From the NCBI GenBank assembly GCA_020831805.1, contig JAFIFX010000004.1:62001-126000 (forward strand): a DNA stretch of 64,000 nucleotides, given 5' to 3'. The position numbers were made by a program, and so were the translations under genes. Below the pieces are notes generated by a model that was not told the origin of the DNA, searched no databases, and saw nothing but the letters and a program-made list of their open reading frames with translations. Positions within the stretch are counted from its first letter, which is position 1. Each line of letters starts with the position of its first letter. This stretch comes from Planctomycetota bacterium (lineage in GTDB: Bacteria; Planctomycetota; Phycisphaerae; Phycisphaerales; UBA1924). Positions 15,776-25,886 of this stretch are shown here, one piece after another.

Positions 15776-18136
15776 GTGAAGGCGAAAGGTGTGGCCATGC
15801 GTCGATCCGTCCGTTCGTGCCTGGGTCTGTTGTCCGGCGGGGTGCTCGCGGCCGCCGCGGGCCAGGCGTCGGCGACCTGGTCGATCCTGATCGTGGACAC
15901 CCGGACGGGGGAGATCGCGCTGGGATCGGCGACCTGCCTGACCAACCTGGACCTGCGGGATCTGACGCCGGTGCTGATCACCGGGAAGGGCGCGGTGACG
16001 GCCCAGTCGGCCGGGGACAGCTCCGGGCAGAACCGGGCGCGGATCCGCGACGGGCTGATCCAGGGCGTGCCGCTGGGGGACATCCTGGCGGACCTGGCGC
16101 TCAACGACACCAACCACCAGAGCCGCCAGTACGGCATGGTGGACACCACCGGCGGGACGCTGACCTTCACCGGGGCGAACGCCTCGGCGTGGGCGGGCGG
16201 GCAGACCGGCCAGCACGGGGACCTGGTGTGGGCGGTGCAGGGCAACATCCTGACCGGACCGAATGTGGTGCAGGGGGCGGTCGACGCGATCATCCAGACC
16301 GAGGGGGACCTGGCCGCGAAGCTGATGGCGGCGATGATCGCGTCGCGGGTGGAGGGGGGCGACGGGCGGTGCTCGTGCGCGCCGAGCAACGCGACGGGCT
16401 GCGGCAGCCCGCCTCCGGGCGACTTCAAGAGCGCGCACATCGGCTACATGCTGGTGGCGCGGATCGGGGACCGGGACGCCTCGCGCGGGTTCTACCCCGA
16501 GCCGGGCATCCCCGCGTTCTTCGCCACGCCCGACCTGTTCGGCGACGGGCAGCCGGACATGGTCACCTCACAGAACACCACCGGGCTGATCACGCTGTAC
16601 CACAACACCACGCCGGACGGGTCCGCGCTGTCCACCGCGGAGCGTTCGGTGCAGATCGACACCGGGGCGGGCCAGATCATCCGGCTGGCGCACGCCGACA
16701 TCGACGGCGACGGGCTCGACGACCTGGTCTACATCGCCACCGGACCGGCGGAGGTCGGCTACCTGCCCGGCGACGGGAAGGGCAGTGTTGGGACGCCGGT
16801 GCGGTTCATGCTCGACGGCGCGCCCACGGGGCTGGCGGTCGGGGACCTGGCCGGCGACGGGCGCGATCGGATCGTGGTCTCGATCGGTGGGCTGGACCGG
16901 GTGCTCGTGCTGGGCGAGGGCGGCTCGGGCCTGGGCGTAGAGGCGGACCTGGGCGTGCCGGGCGGGCCGGCGGGACTGGCGATCGCGCCGATCGACGCCG
17001 ACGCGCTGCCGGACATCGTGGCGGCGACGACCGGGGCGGACGGCGTGGCGGTGCTGCGCAATGAGGGGGGGAAGGGGGGGGTGTCGTTTGCGAACTGGTG
17101 GTCGTGGAGCGAGCCGGGGCTGGGACCGGTGGATGTGGCCGCGGGGGACCTGACCGGCAACGGGCTGGGGGACATCGGGGTCATCGGCGGCGCGTCGCGC
17201 CGGCTGCGGGTGCTGCGTCAGACCGAGCCGGGGGTGTTCGGCGTCGGGCAGGGCACGCTGGCCAACACCGGGCGGCAGGTCGAGTTCGGGCGGTTCACGC
17301 CGGACGGCTCGGTGCGCGTGATCACCCTGGCCACGGGCAACCGCACGATCGAGCTGCACCGCGAGCTGGACGACCAGCCGGGGCAGTTCGGGGTGGTCCA
17401 CGCGGTGCGTGCGGCGACCGCCCAGTTCTCGTTCGCGGTGGCGGACACGAACGGGGACGGGCTGGACGACATCGTCTCGGGCGGGCTGGGGCGCGGGCTG
17501 ACGCTGATCGACAACCTCGGCGACGCGACCTTCCCGGAGTTCAACGGCTTCGCCAACGGGGACTACTTCCTGGCGCTGAATGTCGCCAACACCTTCGCGT
17601 CGGCGCCGGACCCGGTGGACACGATGGCGGCGCAGTTCCAGGACTGGCGCAACACGCTGGAAGGGCGACCGGACGCGGTGCGCTGCGAGGTCGTCGCGCC
17701 GTCGCGGGTGGCGCGGGGGGCGGCCTACACCGTGCGCGTCCATACGCGGGACTGGCGCGGCGACCCGGTCGCGCCCGCCGGGCTGAGCGCCGAGGCGTTC
17801 GTCGTTTCGGGCGGGGGGCAGGTGGTCGCGGTGCGCACGCCCGAGCCGGGGCTGGTCGAGATCGACCTGATCGCCGACGCCGACGCGGGCACCGACACCC
17901 TCGGCGTGCGCCTGGAGGACGGGCTCGGCCGGCCGGTGCGGCTGATGCCCGACCCGTCGGTGTGGGTGCTCGAGGATCTGGCCGATTTCAACGGCGACGG
18001 GCGACGGGATTTCTTCGATCTGCGGGACTTCCTGATCGCGTTCGGGGCGCAGGACCCCGCGGCCGATCTGAACCAGGACGGGCAGTTCAACTTCCTGGAC
18101 CTGAGCCTGTTCATCGATCTTTTCACCGGGCCCTGA
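15776..18136 (+). CDS. Exported DUF1028 / FG-GAP beta-propeller / dockerin protein
   Basis: A 786-residue secreted protein in three parts. After a signal peptide (ending near GQASATW), residues about 30-240 match DUF1028 (TWSILIVDTRTGEIALGSAT, GKGAVTAQSAGDSSGQNRA, GDLVWAVQGNIL), a family of uncertain hydrolase-like role. Then come at least six FG-GAP/VCBS-type repeats (such as DIDGDGLDDLVYI, DTNGDGLDDIVSG) that form a beta-propeller with calcium loops. The C-terminus is a GC-type dockerin pair (DFNGDGRRDFFDL and DLNQDGQFNFLDL). A GTG at 15776 has a GGAGGG box; an ATG at 15797 with a weaker box would also retain the whole signal peptide. Two G-runs (7 and 8) near 17066-17082 lie in the coding region. 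Likely a surface-anchored protein. Confidence 0.85.
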   Translation: MKAKGVAMRRSVRSCLGLLSGGVLAAAAGQASATWSILIVDTRTGEIALGSATCLTNLDLRDLTPVLITGKGAVTAQSAGDSSGQNRARIRDGLIQGVPLGDILADLALNDTNHQSRQYGMVDTTGGTLTFTGANASAWAGGQTGQHGDLVWAVQGNILTGPNVVQGAVDAIIQTEGDLAAKLMAAMIASRVEGGDGRCSCAPSNATGCGSPPPGDFKSAHIGYMLVARIGDRDASRGFYPEPGIPAFFATPDLFGDGQPDMVTSQNTTGLITLYHNTTPDGSALSTAERSVQIDTGAGQIIRLAHADIDGDGLDDLVYIATGPAEVGYLPGDGKGSVGTPVRFMLDGAPTGLAVGDLAGDGRDRIVVSIGGLDRVLVLGEGGSGLGVEADLGVPGGPAGLAIAPIDADALPDIVAATTGADGVAVLRNEGGKGGVSFANWWSWSEPGLGPVDVAAGDLTGNGLGDIGVIGGASRRLRVLRQTEPGVFGVGQGTLANTGRQVEFGRFTPDGSVRVITLATGNRTIELHRELDDQPGQFGVVHAVRAATAQFSFAVADTNGDGLDDIVSGGLGRGLTLIDNLGDATFPEFNGFANGDYFLALNVANTFASAPDPVDTMAAQFQDWRNTLEGRPDAVRCEVVAPSRVARGAAYTVRVHTRDWRGDPVAPAGLSAEAFVVSGGGQVVAVRTPEPGLVEIDLIADADAGTDTLGVRLEDGLGRPVRLMPDPSVWVLEDLADFNGDGRRDFFDLRDFLIAFGAQDPAADLNQDGQFNFLDLSLFIDLFTGP

Positions 18137-18241
18137 CCGCCGGGCGCGGGAATCGGTGCATCGGTTCGCCGGTCCGGGCGTACCATACGGGGAACCCCGG
18201 GACGCTCCCGGGCGGGCGGCGTTCCGCCGCGGAGGGGCAAG

Positions 18242-19153
18242 ATGAAGAAGATCCTGATCGCGTTGGCCATTGTCGTCGTGGTGGTGGTGCTGGGCATCGT
18301 CGCGCTGGTGGGGGTGGGCCTCTCGCAGCTCGACGCGATCGTCAAGATGGGCATCGAGCGGGGCGGGACCTACGCCACGGGCGTGGACACGACCGTGGAC
18401 CGGGTTGAGGTGAGCCTGCGTCGGCAGACCTTCGACATGGGCGGGTTCATGCTGGCCAACCCGGCCGGGTTCGACACCCCCCACTTCATGACGCTGGGCG
18501 ACACCGCGGTGCAGGTCAAGGACGCCGGGCGCAAGGTGGTCACGCTGTCGAGCCTGACCCTCAAGGACATCGATCTGTACCTGGACAAGGGCCAGGACCC
18601 GTCGAACTACAACACCGTGCTCAACAACCTCCAGCGGTTCGAGTCGGGCGACAAGGGCCCGCCGCCGGCCGAGTCCGAGGCGATGCAGGTGATCGTCGAG
18701 TCGCTGGTGATCGAGAATGTCGGCGTGCGGCTGGCGAACATGCCGGGGCTGAGCATCGTCGCGGGGGATGTCGCGGTGCGTGTGCCGCGGATCGAGCTGC
18801 AGAATGTCGGCGCGGACGACCCGATGAGCTTCGGCGAGCTGATCGGGCTGGTGGTCAAGACGGTGCTGGCCGCCTCGGTCGAGGCGGGCGGGGGGATCAT
18901 CCCGTCGGATGTGCTCGGCGAACTGCGCGGCGGGCTGGCGGGGCTGACCTCGCTGTCGGATATGGGCATCGACGCCGTGGGGGACCTCGGCAAGCAGATC
19001 AACGAGCAGCTCGGTTCGGCCCTGGAGGATGTCCAGCGCGCCGGCGAGGAAGCCCGTCGCCGGGCCGACGAGGCCACCGACGCCGCCCGCGACGCGGCCG
19101 ACCGGGTCCGCGGCATCTTCGGCGGCGGCGACAACAACAACGACGACCCCTGA
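18242..19153 (+). CDS. AsmA/DUF748-like membrane-anchored protein
   Basis: A 303-residue protein with an N-terminal transmembrane helix (LIALAIVVVVVVLGIVALVG) and a long outer part. The stretch GTYATGVDTTVDRVEVSLRR, followed by FDMGGFMLANPAGF, is typical of AsmA-like/DUF748 proteins, whose beta-groove family members function in envelope lipid transport. A helical C-terminal part rich in Ala, Arg and Asp (DVQRAGEEARRRADEATDAA) is a likely coiled coil and ends in GGGDNNNDDP. A strong GGAGGGG box precedes the ATG. It lies alone between the dockerin protein and the permease on the same strand. Confidence 0.7.
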   Translation: MKKILIALAIVVVVVVLGIVALVGVGLSQLDAIVKMGIERGGTYATGVDTTVDRVEVSLRRQTFDMGGFMLANPAGFDTPHFMTLGDTAVQVKDAGRKVVTLSSLTLKDIDLYLDKGQDPSNYNTVLNNLQRFESGDKGPPPAESEAMQVIVESLVIENVGVRLANMPGLSIVAGDVAVRVPRIELQNVGADDPMSFGELIGLVVKTVLAASVEAGGGIIPSDVLGELRGGLAGLTSLSDMGIDAVGDLGKQINEQLGSALEDVQRAGEEARRRADEATDAARDAADRVRGIFGGGDNNNDDP

Positions 19154-19205
19154 TCCGGACGAATCCTGATCCGACGACCCCCGCCCGGGCGGCTACCGTC
19201 CGCCT

Positions 19206-20552
19206 GTGAACAGCGCGACAACGAACGCGTTGCGCCGCGAGGTGGGCCTTTCCGGCGCGGTGATGATGGGCCTGGGCTCGATCCTGGGCACGGGCGTGTT
19301 CGTCAGCGTGGGCATCGCGGCGGGGGTGGCCGGGCCGGCGGTGGTGCTGGCCATCGCGCTGGCCGGCGTGCTGGCGGTGTGCAACGCCCTGTCGAGCGCC
19401 CAACTCGCCGCGAGTCACCCGGTCAGCGGCGGGACCTACGAGTACGGCTACCGATACCTCACCCCGACGCTGGGGTTCGGCGCAGGCTGGATGTTCCTGT
19501 GCGCCAAGAGCGCTTCGGCCGCGACGGCGGCGCTGGGCTTTGCGGGGTACACGCTGCACGCCGCGGGCGTGGACTCCCGCCCGGCCCGCACGGCGCTGGC
19601 GCTGGGCGCGGTGGTCGTGCTGACCGGGCTGGTGCTGGCCGGGGTGCGCCGATCGAACCGGGCCAACACGGTGATCGTCGGCGCCACGCTGGTCGCCCTG
19701 GCGTTCTTCGTGGTGGCCGGGCTGCGCAGCGCGGTGCTGAACGCGGGGGACAACCTCACGCCGTTCTTCGGCGGGCTGGACGATTCCGTGCCCGCGACGC
19801 GGCGGCTGCTGGAGGCCACGGCGCTGATGTTCGTGGCCTACACCGGCTACGGGCGGATCGCCACGCTGGGCGAGGAGGTCGCCGAGCCGCGCCGGACCAT
19901 CCCCCGCGCGATCGTGATCACGCTGATCGTCTCGATGACTCTGTACATCGCGGTGGGGCTGGTGGGCGTCGCCGGGGCGGGGGTGGGCGTGTTCGCCGGG
20001 GACGGCACGCGGGCCGCCGCGCCCCTGGAGGTGGCGGCCCGGTCCTTCGGCGTGCCCGGCGCCGGCTGGGTGCTGGCGGCGGGCGCGGTCACGGCGATGC
20101 TCGGGGTGCTGCTCAACCTGATCCTGGGCCTGTCGCGGGTCGCGCTGGCGATGGGGCGCCGAGGGGACCTGCCCGGCGTGTTCGCCCGCGTGAGCACGGC
20201 GGGCAGCCCGGGCCCGGCCGTGGTCGGCATCGGGCTGGTGATCGCCCTGATCGCCGCGACCGGCGACATCCGCCTGGCCTGGTCATTCAGCGCCTTTACG
20301 GTGCTGGTGTACTACGCGGTCACGAATCTGGCGGCGACCCGGCTGGCGCGTGAAGACCGGCTGTATCACCCCCTGATCGCGTGGTTCGGCCTGGCGGGAT
20401 GCCTGGGGCTGGCATTCTGGGTGGAATCACGCGTTTGGATCGCCGGTCTCGGCGTGCTGGCGGCCGGGCTTCTGGTGCGTTGGGTCATGCGCAGGGTTCT
20501 GTCCGGATCCCGACCCACCGGGTCTGGTGGTTCTCCGCCGAGCGCACCGTGA
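19206..20552 (+). CDS. APC-family amino-acid permease
   Basis: A 448-residue multi-pass protein with about 12 membrane helices. Helix 1 holds the substrate-binding motif SGAVMMGLGSILGTGVFVS, the glycine-rich unwound segment of the APC superfamily, and helix 6 has FVAYTGYGRIATLGEEV with the following PRRTIPRAI loop, as in the basic amino-acid/cationic transporters. Start is GTG at 19206. It sits 52 bases after the AsmA-like gene and may share its transcript. The substrate cannot be told from sequence; amino acids or polyamines are the usual ones. The 301 bases after its stop (20553-20853) hold no gene that I can support. Confidence 0.88.
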   Translation: MNSATTNALRREVGLSGAVMMGLGSILGTGVFVSVGIAAGVAGPAVVLAIALAGVLAVCNALSSAQLAASHPVSGGTYEYGYRYLTPTLGFGAGWMFLCAKSASAATAALGFAGYTLHAAGVDSRPARTALALGAVVVLTGLVLAGVRRSNRANTVIVGATLVALAFFVVAGLRSAVLNAGDNLTPFFGGLDDSVPATRRLLEATALMFVAYTGYGRIATLGEEVAEPRRTIPRAIVITLIVSMTLYIAVGLVGVAGAGVGVFAGDGTRAAAPLEVAARSFGVPGAGWVLAAGAVTAMLGVLLNLILGLSRVALAMGRRGDLPGVFARVSTAGSPGPAVVGIGLVIALIAATGDIRLAWSFSAFTVLVYYAVTNLAATRLAREDRLYHPLIAWFGLAGCLGLAFWVESRVWIAGLGVLAAGLLVRWVMRRVLSGSRPTGSGGSPPSAP

Positions 20553-20853
20553 AAGCTGGGGAATCCGGAACCGCTGCGGCGATGAATCGTACATTTGTGA
20601 GCGTTGTGTGTGCACGCGGCCTGTGGGCGGTCTGCCTGTGGGTGAGGACGCGCCGGGATATCGGACCTGCCGGATGTTGCCCATTCGGCAGTGGATCGAG
20701 GGGCCAATAACGCCCCGCTTTCGGTGGTTTCCACGCTTTGGGCTTGTGTCCGTGGCGGTTTGGGACCATCCTTGTTTGCAAAGTACACGGGTACGCCCCG
20801 TGTGGGGTCTCGTGGCCGGGTCTCACTGCCGGTCGGAAGGAAGATAAGGAAAG

Positions 20854-23379
20854 ATGATGAAACTGCACACGCGCTTCAGCACCGGTCTGACGCTCTCGCT
20901 CGCGGTCGTGATGGCCAGCGGCTCGCCCCTCCCCCCCGCCGCCCAGATGGACGGCGCTGATCAGGTCCGCGTGGCGACGGACACGCAGCGGCTCTCGGCC
21001 CAGCGGGCGTTCGCCTGGCAGGCGCGGGACGCCGGCCTGCTGGACCGCCCGCTGCGGGTCACCGAGCGGTTCGTCGAGATCCCCGGCACGCAGGAGCGCA
21101 GCGGGCTGCTGGTCGCCAAGGTGCGCGACCGGGTGGACATGGCGCGGCTGTCGGCGGTCGAGTTGGCGACGCGTCCGACCCCGATCCAGCGCGGTAACGA
21201 CGGTTTCGAGGTCCTGTGGGACCGCGCCGACGCGCGCATCGCCGAGGCGCGGGCCCGGCTGGCTCCCTCGCTGGTCGAGGCGCACCTGGATGTGGATGTC
21301 CATTCCTTCCGCGTGCCCGATGGCTGGACCGAGGAGGAGGCCGCGGCCCTGCTGATGGCCACGGGCGATTACGAGTATGTCGAGCCGGACTGGCTGGTCT
21401 CTCCGTTGCTGATCCCCAACGACCCGCAGTTCGGCCAGCAGTGGCACCACCGCGCCGAGCACATCAACAGCGTGCGGGCCTGGGACTTCGTGACCGGCGG
21501 TCCGGACATCATCGTCGCGGTGGTCGACACGGGGGTGCGCAAGTCCCACGCGGACCTGGGCGTCTTCGTGCCCGGCTTCAACGCGACGACCAACCTGCGC
21601 GAGATCGACGGCGGGAACACCGACGACGCGGTCAACGGCCACGGCACCACGGTCGCCGGCGCGATGGCCGCCACGGGCAACAACGGCATCGGCGTGGCGG
21701 GCGTGGGCTGGAACTTCAGCATCATGCCCATCCGCGTGTCCGACCGCTCCGACGGCAACGCGACGCTCTCGAACATCCTGCAGGGCGCCCGCTGGGCCTC
21801 GGACTCGGGCGCGTTCGCGATCAACGCGTCCTACGGTGGCTCGAACGCCTCGCAGACAAACACCTCGGGCAACTACATCCGTCAGCGTAACGCCGTGCTC
21901 GTGTTCGCGTCGGGCAATGACGGCGTCCAGAGCCAGACCAACGACTGGACGAATGTCACGGTCGTGGGCGCTTCGAACACGCAGAGCAATGTCGCCAGCT
22001 TCTCGAACTACGGCCCGGGCATCGATGTGGTCGCGCCGGGCACCTCGATCCGCACGACCACCCGTTCCGGCGGCTACACCAACGCGACGGGCACCAGCCT
22101 GGCCGCCCCGCTGGCCGCGGGCGCCATGGCCCTGATCCGCGCGGCCGACCCGGACCTCTCGGCCACGCAGGTCGAGCAGTTGCTCAAGGACACCGCGACG
22201 GACATCGGCCCCCCCGGCCGGGACATCTTCTCGGGCTGGGGCATCATCAATGTCGGGCTCGCCGTCGAGACGGCGATCCTCGGCCCGTCGGTCATCAACC
22301 TGCCGTTCTTCGACGACTTCACCACCGGCTCGCTGTCCAACCTGTGGCGCGACCCGGTCGGCTCGCCCGAGGTCAACGCCGACGCGGCCGGCCTGGGCGA
22401 CGGCGAGTTCGCGCTCAATCTCGGCGCCGGCGACGCGATCTCGACCGTGGCGTTCCGCGCCGCGGTGTTCGGCACCACCACCGGTGAGATCAGCTTCGAC
22501 GTGCAGCACCGGGGCGTGCCCGCGGGCCAGACGCTGCTGATCGAGGGGGCCAACATCAGCGGCAGCTGGCAGACGCTGAGCACCATCACCTCCGATGGCA
22601 CGGACCAGGATGGGTTCCGCCGCGTCCGCATCGGCGCCCCGTTCTTCACCTGGCACGACCAGTTCAAGCTTCGGTTCACCGCTTCGGGCGACGGCGCGGG
22701 CCAGAACTGGTACGTGGACAACGTGCTCGTCTCCGAGTTCGAGCGCAACATCATGCCGTGGCACGCGGACTTCGAGGGCGGTATCGACACCACCTTCGAC
22801 TGGGCGTCTGCGCAGTCCGTCTCCACGACGAGCGATGCGCCCAACATCCCCGTCGGGACCCAGACCGCCAAGATGACCGGCGCGGCCGGCCTGACCAGCC
22901 AGCCCGTCGATGTCACCGCGACGACCGCCACGCCCTATGTCCGCCTCCGCACGCTGCACAACGGCGTGGACGCCGGCGGGACGCTGAAGGTCGAGTACCT
23001 GGACATCTTCGACGCGTGGACCGAGCTGGAGACCATCACCTCCGACGGCGTGGACCGGCTGAACTTCACGCTGCACCAGTTCCCGCTGCCGCTTTTCGGC
23101 TTCGGCGAGGACCTGCAGATCCGCATCACCGCCAACGGATCGTCCTCCTCGGAGATCTGGTATGTCGACGATGTGGCCATCACCGAGGAGTTCCTCAGCG
23201 AGCCGCCAACCTGCCCGGCGGACCTGAACGGCGACGGCGTGCTGAACTTCTTCGATATCTCGACCTTCATCACCCTGTTCAACGCCCAGGACCCCATCGC
23301 GGACTGGAACAACGACGGCGTGTTCAACTTCTTTGACATCTCGGAGTATCTGGCCGCCTACAACGCCGGCTGCCCCTGA
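20854..23379 (+). CDS. Secreted subtilase (S8 peptidase) with GC-type dockerin
   Basis: Exported serine protease, 841 residues. After the signal peptide and a propeptide-like region (to about 190), the S8 domain holds the triad Asp225 (VVDTGVRKSHADLG), His263 (NGHGTTVAGAM) and Ser415 (GTSLAAPLAAGAM), plus the oxyanion Asn355 (ASGNDG). Two beta-sandwich regions follow (480-790), each with a DNFxTGS-type opening (LPFFDDFTTGSLSNLW). The end is a dockerin pair, CPADLNGDGVLNFFD and DWNNDGVFNFFDI, ending AGCP. A purine-rich ribosome site precedes ATGATG. The next gene is a paralogue. Likely function: extracellular protein degradation or processing, anchored through the dockerin. Confidence 0.92.
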   Translation: MMKLHTRFSTGLTLSLAVVMASGSPLPPAAQMDGADQVRVATDTQRLSAQRAFAWQARDAGLLDRPLRVTERFVEIPGTQERSGLLVAKVRDRVDMARLSAVELATRPTPIQRGNDGFEVLWDRADARIAEARARLAPSLVEAHLDVDVHSFRVPDGWTEEEAAALLMATGDYEYVEPDWLVSPLLIPNDPQFGQQWHHRAEHINSVRAWDFVTGGPDIIVAVVDTGVRKSHADLGVFVPGFNATTNLREIDGGNTDDAVNGHGTTVAGAMAATGNNGIGVAGVGWNFSIMPIRVSDRSDGNATLSNILQGARWASDSGAFAINASYGGSNASQTNTSGNYIRQRNAVLVFASGNDGVQSQTNDWTNVTVVGASNTQSNVASFSNYGPGIDVVAPGTSIRTTTRSGGYTNATGTSLAAPLAAGAMALIRAADPDLSATQVEQLLKDTATDIGPPGRDIFSGWGIINVGLAVETAILGPSVINLPFFDDFTTGSLSNLWRDPVGSPEVNADAAGLGDGEFALNLGAGDAISTVAFRAAVFGTTTGEISFDVQHRGVPAGQTLLIEGANISGSWQTLSTITSDGTDQDGFRRVRIGAPFFTWHDQFKLRFTASGDGAGQNWYVDNVLVSEFERNIMPWHADFEGGIDTTFDWASAQSVSTTSDAPNIPVGTQTAKMTGAAGLTSQPVDVTATTATPYVRLRTLHNGVDAGGTLKVEYLDIFDAWTELETITSDGVDRLNFTLHQFPLPLFGFGEDLQIRITANGSSSSEIWYVDDVAITEEFLSEPPTCPADLNGDGVLNFFDISTFITLFNAQDPIADWNNDGVFNFFDISEYLAAYNAGCP

Positions 23380-23415
23380 TCCGACCCTGATCCTGCACCA
23401 ACCGGAGACCAGAGC

Positions 23416-25806
23416 ATGACAGCACCCCTGCACGGCGCGTTCGCCGCCGCGATCATCTTCTTCAGCGGCGCGGCCGTCGCGGGCGGCCCGGGCCAGACCC
23501 CGGGATCCCAGGCGGGCCAGTCCGGCCAGGCGGCCCCCACCCTGGCCGAGCGAGCATCCCGCGTGCTGGCCATGCAGCCGGGCGACGCCCATCGCATGTC
23601 CGGCGCAGCGCCGATGGTCTTCCGCGAGATCCGTGGCGACCGGCACTTCTCCGGCGAGTTGATCGTCCGCGCCCGCCCGGACAAGGCCCGGACCGCGAGC
23701 GACCGGATCGCCCCGATCACGGCGGTGCGCTGTCAGTTCGTGGATGAGTTCGTCGTGCGCGTGCCCGCGGGCATGACCGAGGGCGAGCTGGCCGGCGCGC
23801 TGATGTCCACCGGCGACTACGAGTTCGCGGAGCCGAACTGGACCGTGTTCCCGCTCAACAATGTCCCCAACGACCCGCAGTTCGGCCAGTCCTGGCAGCA
23901 CACCCGGCTCCAGTCCACCCAGGCGTGGACCATCAATCAGGGCTCGCCCGATGTCATCGTCGCGGTCTGCGACACCGGCATCCTGCTCAGCCACGCCGAC
24001 CTGGCGGCCGCCCTTGTGCCCGGCTACAACTCGGTCAACCGCGTGGCGCAGGTCGACGGCGGGCAGGTCGGCGACATCAACGGCCACGGCACCTTCGTCG
24101 CCGGTCTGGCCGCGGCGATCGGCAACAACGGCATCGGCGTGACCGGCGTGGGATGGAACTTCAGCATCATGCCCATCCGCGTGAGCAACTCCTCCGGCGG
24201 CGGGGCCAGCCTGTTCAACCTGACCAACGGCGCCCGCTGGGCCGCCAACAACGGGGCCAAGGTCGTCAATGTGTCGTACAGCGGCGCGAACGCCAGCACC
24301 AACAACGCCGCCGCACGGGATGTCAAGAACGCCGGCGGCCTGCTCTTCTGGGCCGCGGGCAACGACGGGGCCGTTCTCAACGGCAACCTGCCCGACTTGG
24401 TCATCGTCGGATCGACCACCTCGAGCGACACCAAGTCGGGATTCAGCAACTTCGGCACCGCGATCGATGTGGTCGCGCCCGGATCGAGCGTCCGCTCGAC
24501 CCGGATCAACGGCGGCTACGGCAACGGCTCGGGGACGAGCTACGCCAGCCCCATCGCCGCGGGCGTGGCCGGGCTGATCTTCTCGACCAACCCGGACCTC
24601 TCGCCCGACGATGTGCAGGATGTGCTGTACAACTCGGTCGACGATCTCGGCCCCCCCGGCTGGGATCCCAACTTCGGCCACGGGCGCGTCAACAGCTTCA
24701 ACGCCGTGACCATGGCGCAGACCTACATCCCGCGCCGGCCCCTGCCGCTGACCGAGACCTTCGAGTCCGCGTCGTGGCAGGACAACTTCGAGATCGTCGC
24801 GGGCACCGCCGAGGTGACCCCCGACCCCGACGCGGCCGCGGGCGAGTCCGCCCTGCTCATGACGGGCACGGGCACCCTGGAGACCCTGCCCCTGGCCGGG
24901 CGCATGCTCGGCGCGGACGCGTCCGTCCGACTGGTCGTGCGGACCGAGGGCGCCGAGCCCGGCGAGAAGCTGACCGCCGAATACCTGGACGACAGCGGCG
25001 CGTGGAACCACCTCTTCGACGCGCCGGCCAACGGCGGCAACACCGGCTTCGTCGTGCACGAGGAGCTGCTGCCGCAGAGCTTCCGCTTCCACGGCGCCCA
25101 GATCCGCCTGGCCACCAACGGCAACGCGCCCACCGACCTCTGGCTGATCGACGAGCTGACCATCGGGCCGCGCACGCCGAACACGGCCCCCTACGCCGAG
25201 CCGTTCGATGTCGGCCGCTTCAGCCCGCTGCGCTGGAGCGAGGTCAACAACGCACAGATCAAGCTGCTCGGCGATAACTTCGTGATGGAGCTGGCCTCCG
25301 GCGCGGGCGCGCAGACCGTGGCCATCCCGGTGGCCGCCCTGGGTGAGCCGCAGCAGTGGACCTACTTCTTCATCGGCGGCGACGCGCTCGTCGCCGGCGA
25401 CACGCTGCTCGTCGAGTACCTCTCGCCCTTCAGCGGGTGGCAGACGCTGACCACCATCGACGGCGGCGACATCGGCGCCGGCCTGTCCGGTGTCGAGATC
25501 ACGATGCCATTCGCCGCGCTGCTCAGCGACGACCTGAAGATCCGCTTCACCGCCTCGACCGGCGGGGGCAGCTTCTTCATCGACGACATCAATGTCGGCA
25601 CCAACCGCCTGCCCGACCCGGTCCAGGGCTGCTCGCCCGCCGACCTGGCCGAGCCGTTCGGCGAACTCAACTTCTTCGATCTGGCCGCCTACCTGACGCT
25701 GTTCAACGCGGGCGATCCCGCGGCGGACCTGGCCGAGCCGTTCGGCGAGCTCAACTTCTTCGACCTGGCCGAGTACCTGTCGATCTTCAACCAAGGCTGC
25801 CCCTAA
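23416..25806 (+). CDS. Second secreted subtilase, with variant dockerin
   Basis: A 796-residue paralogue of the upstream protease, 36 bases behind it. The S8 triad is Asp186 (VCDTGILLSHADL), His224 (NGHGTFVAGLA) and Ser375 (GTSYASPIAAGVA), with Asn316 (AAGNDG). The inhibitory-type N-terminal region shares VPNDPQFGQSWQH with the first protein (IPNDPQFGQQWHH). The dockerin at the end is unusual: both calcium loops read DLAEPFGELNFFD, so the Asp/Asn ligands of DxNxDG are replaced by AEPFGE. The pair of loops is nearly identical in sequence. An operon of two related proteases suggests different substrate specificity or processing steps. Confidence 0.92.
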   Translation: MTAPLHGAFAAAIIFFSGAAVAGGPGQTPGSQAGQSGQAAPTLAERASRVLAMQPGDAHRMSGAAPMVFREIRGDRHFSGELIVRARPDKARTASDRIAPITAVRCQFVDEFVVRVPAGMTEGELAGALMSTGDYEFAEPNWTVFPLNNVPNDPQFGQSWQHTRLQSTQAWTINQGSPDVIVAVCDTGILLSHADLAAALVPGYNSVNRVAQVDGGQVGDINGHGTFVAGLAAAIGNNGIGVTGVGWNFSIMPIRVSNSSGGGASLFNLTNGARWAANNGAKVVNVSYSGANASTNNAAARDVKNAGGLLFWAAGNDGAVLNGNLPDLVIVGSTTSSDTKSGFSNFGTAIDVVAPGSSVRSTRINGGYGNGSGTSYASPIAAGVAGLIFSTNPDLSPDDVQDVLYNSVDDLGPPGWDPNFGHGRVNSFNAVTMAQTYIPRRPLPLTETFESASWQDNFEIVAGTAEVTPDPDAAAGESALLMTGTGTLETLPLAGRMLGADASVRLVVRTEGAEPGEKLTAEYLDDSGAWNHLFDAPANGGNTGFVVHEELLPQSFRFHGAQIRLATNGNAPTDLWLIDELTIGPRTPNTAPYAEPFDVGRFSPLRWSEVNNAQIKLLGDNFVMELASGAGAQTVAIPVAALGEPQQWTYFFIGGDALVAGDTLLVEYLSPFSGWQTLTTIDGGDIGAGLSGVEITMPFAALLSDDLKIRFTASTGGGSFFIDDINVGTNRLPDPVQGCSPADLAEPFGELNFFDLAAYLTLFNAGDPAADLAEPFGELNFFDLAEYLSIFNQGCP

Positions 25807-25836
25807 AGGCACGCCGCCATCACCACCCACGAGCGA

Positions 25837-25867
25837 GGCCCGGGGCGACCATGCCCCGGGCCTTTTT
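25837..25867 (+). terminator. Rho-independent terminator after subtilase pair
   Basis: A perfect ten-base stem GGCCCGGGGC/GCCCCGGGCC with a six-base loop and T5. It ends 61 bases past the second subtilase stop and lies between convergent genes, so may work both ways. Confidence 0.85.
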
Positions 25868-25886
25868 CACGCGCGCCGATCCTGCC

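Noticed and set aside
20553-20853. A gene between the permease and the first subtilase
   Set aside because: Short frames exist but without ribosome sites or similarity; it is probably an untranslated leader.
20485-25830. A very long open frame on the minus strand across the two subtilase genes
   Set aside because: It is an antisense shadow produced by the GC-rich third positions of the two protease genes, which have clear catalytic motifs on the plus strand.
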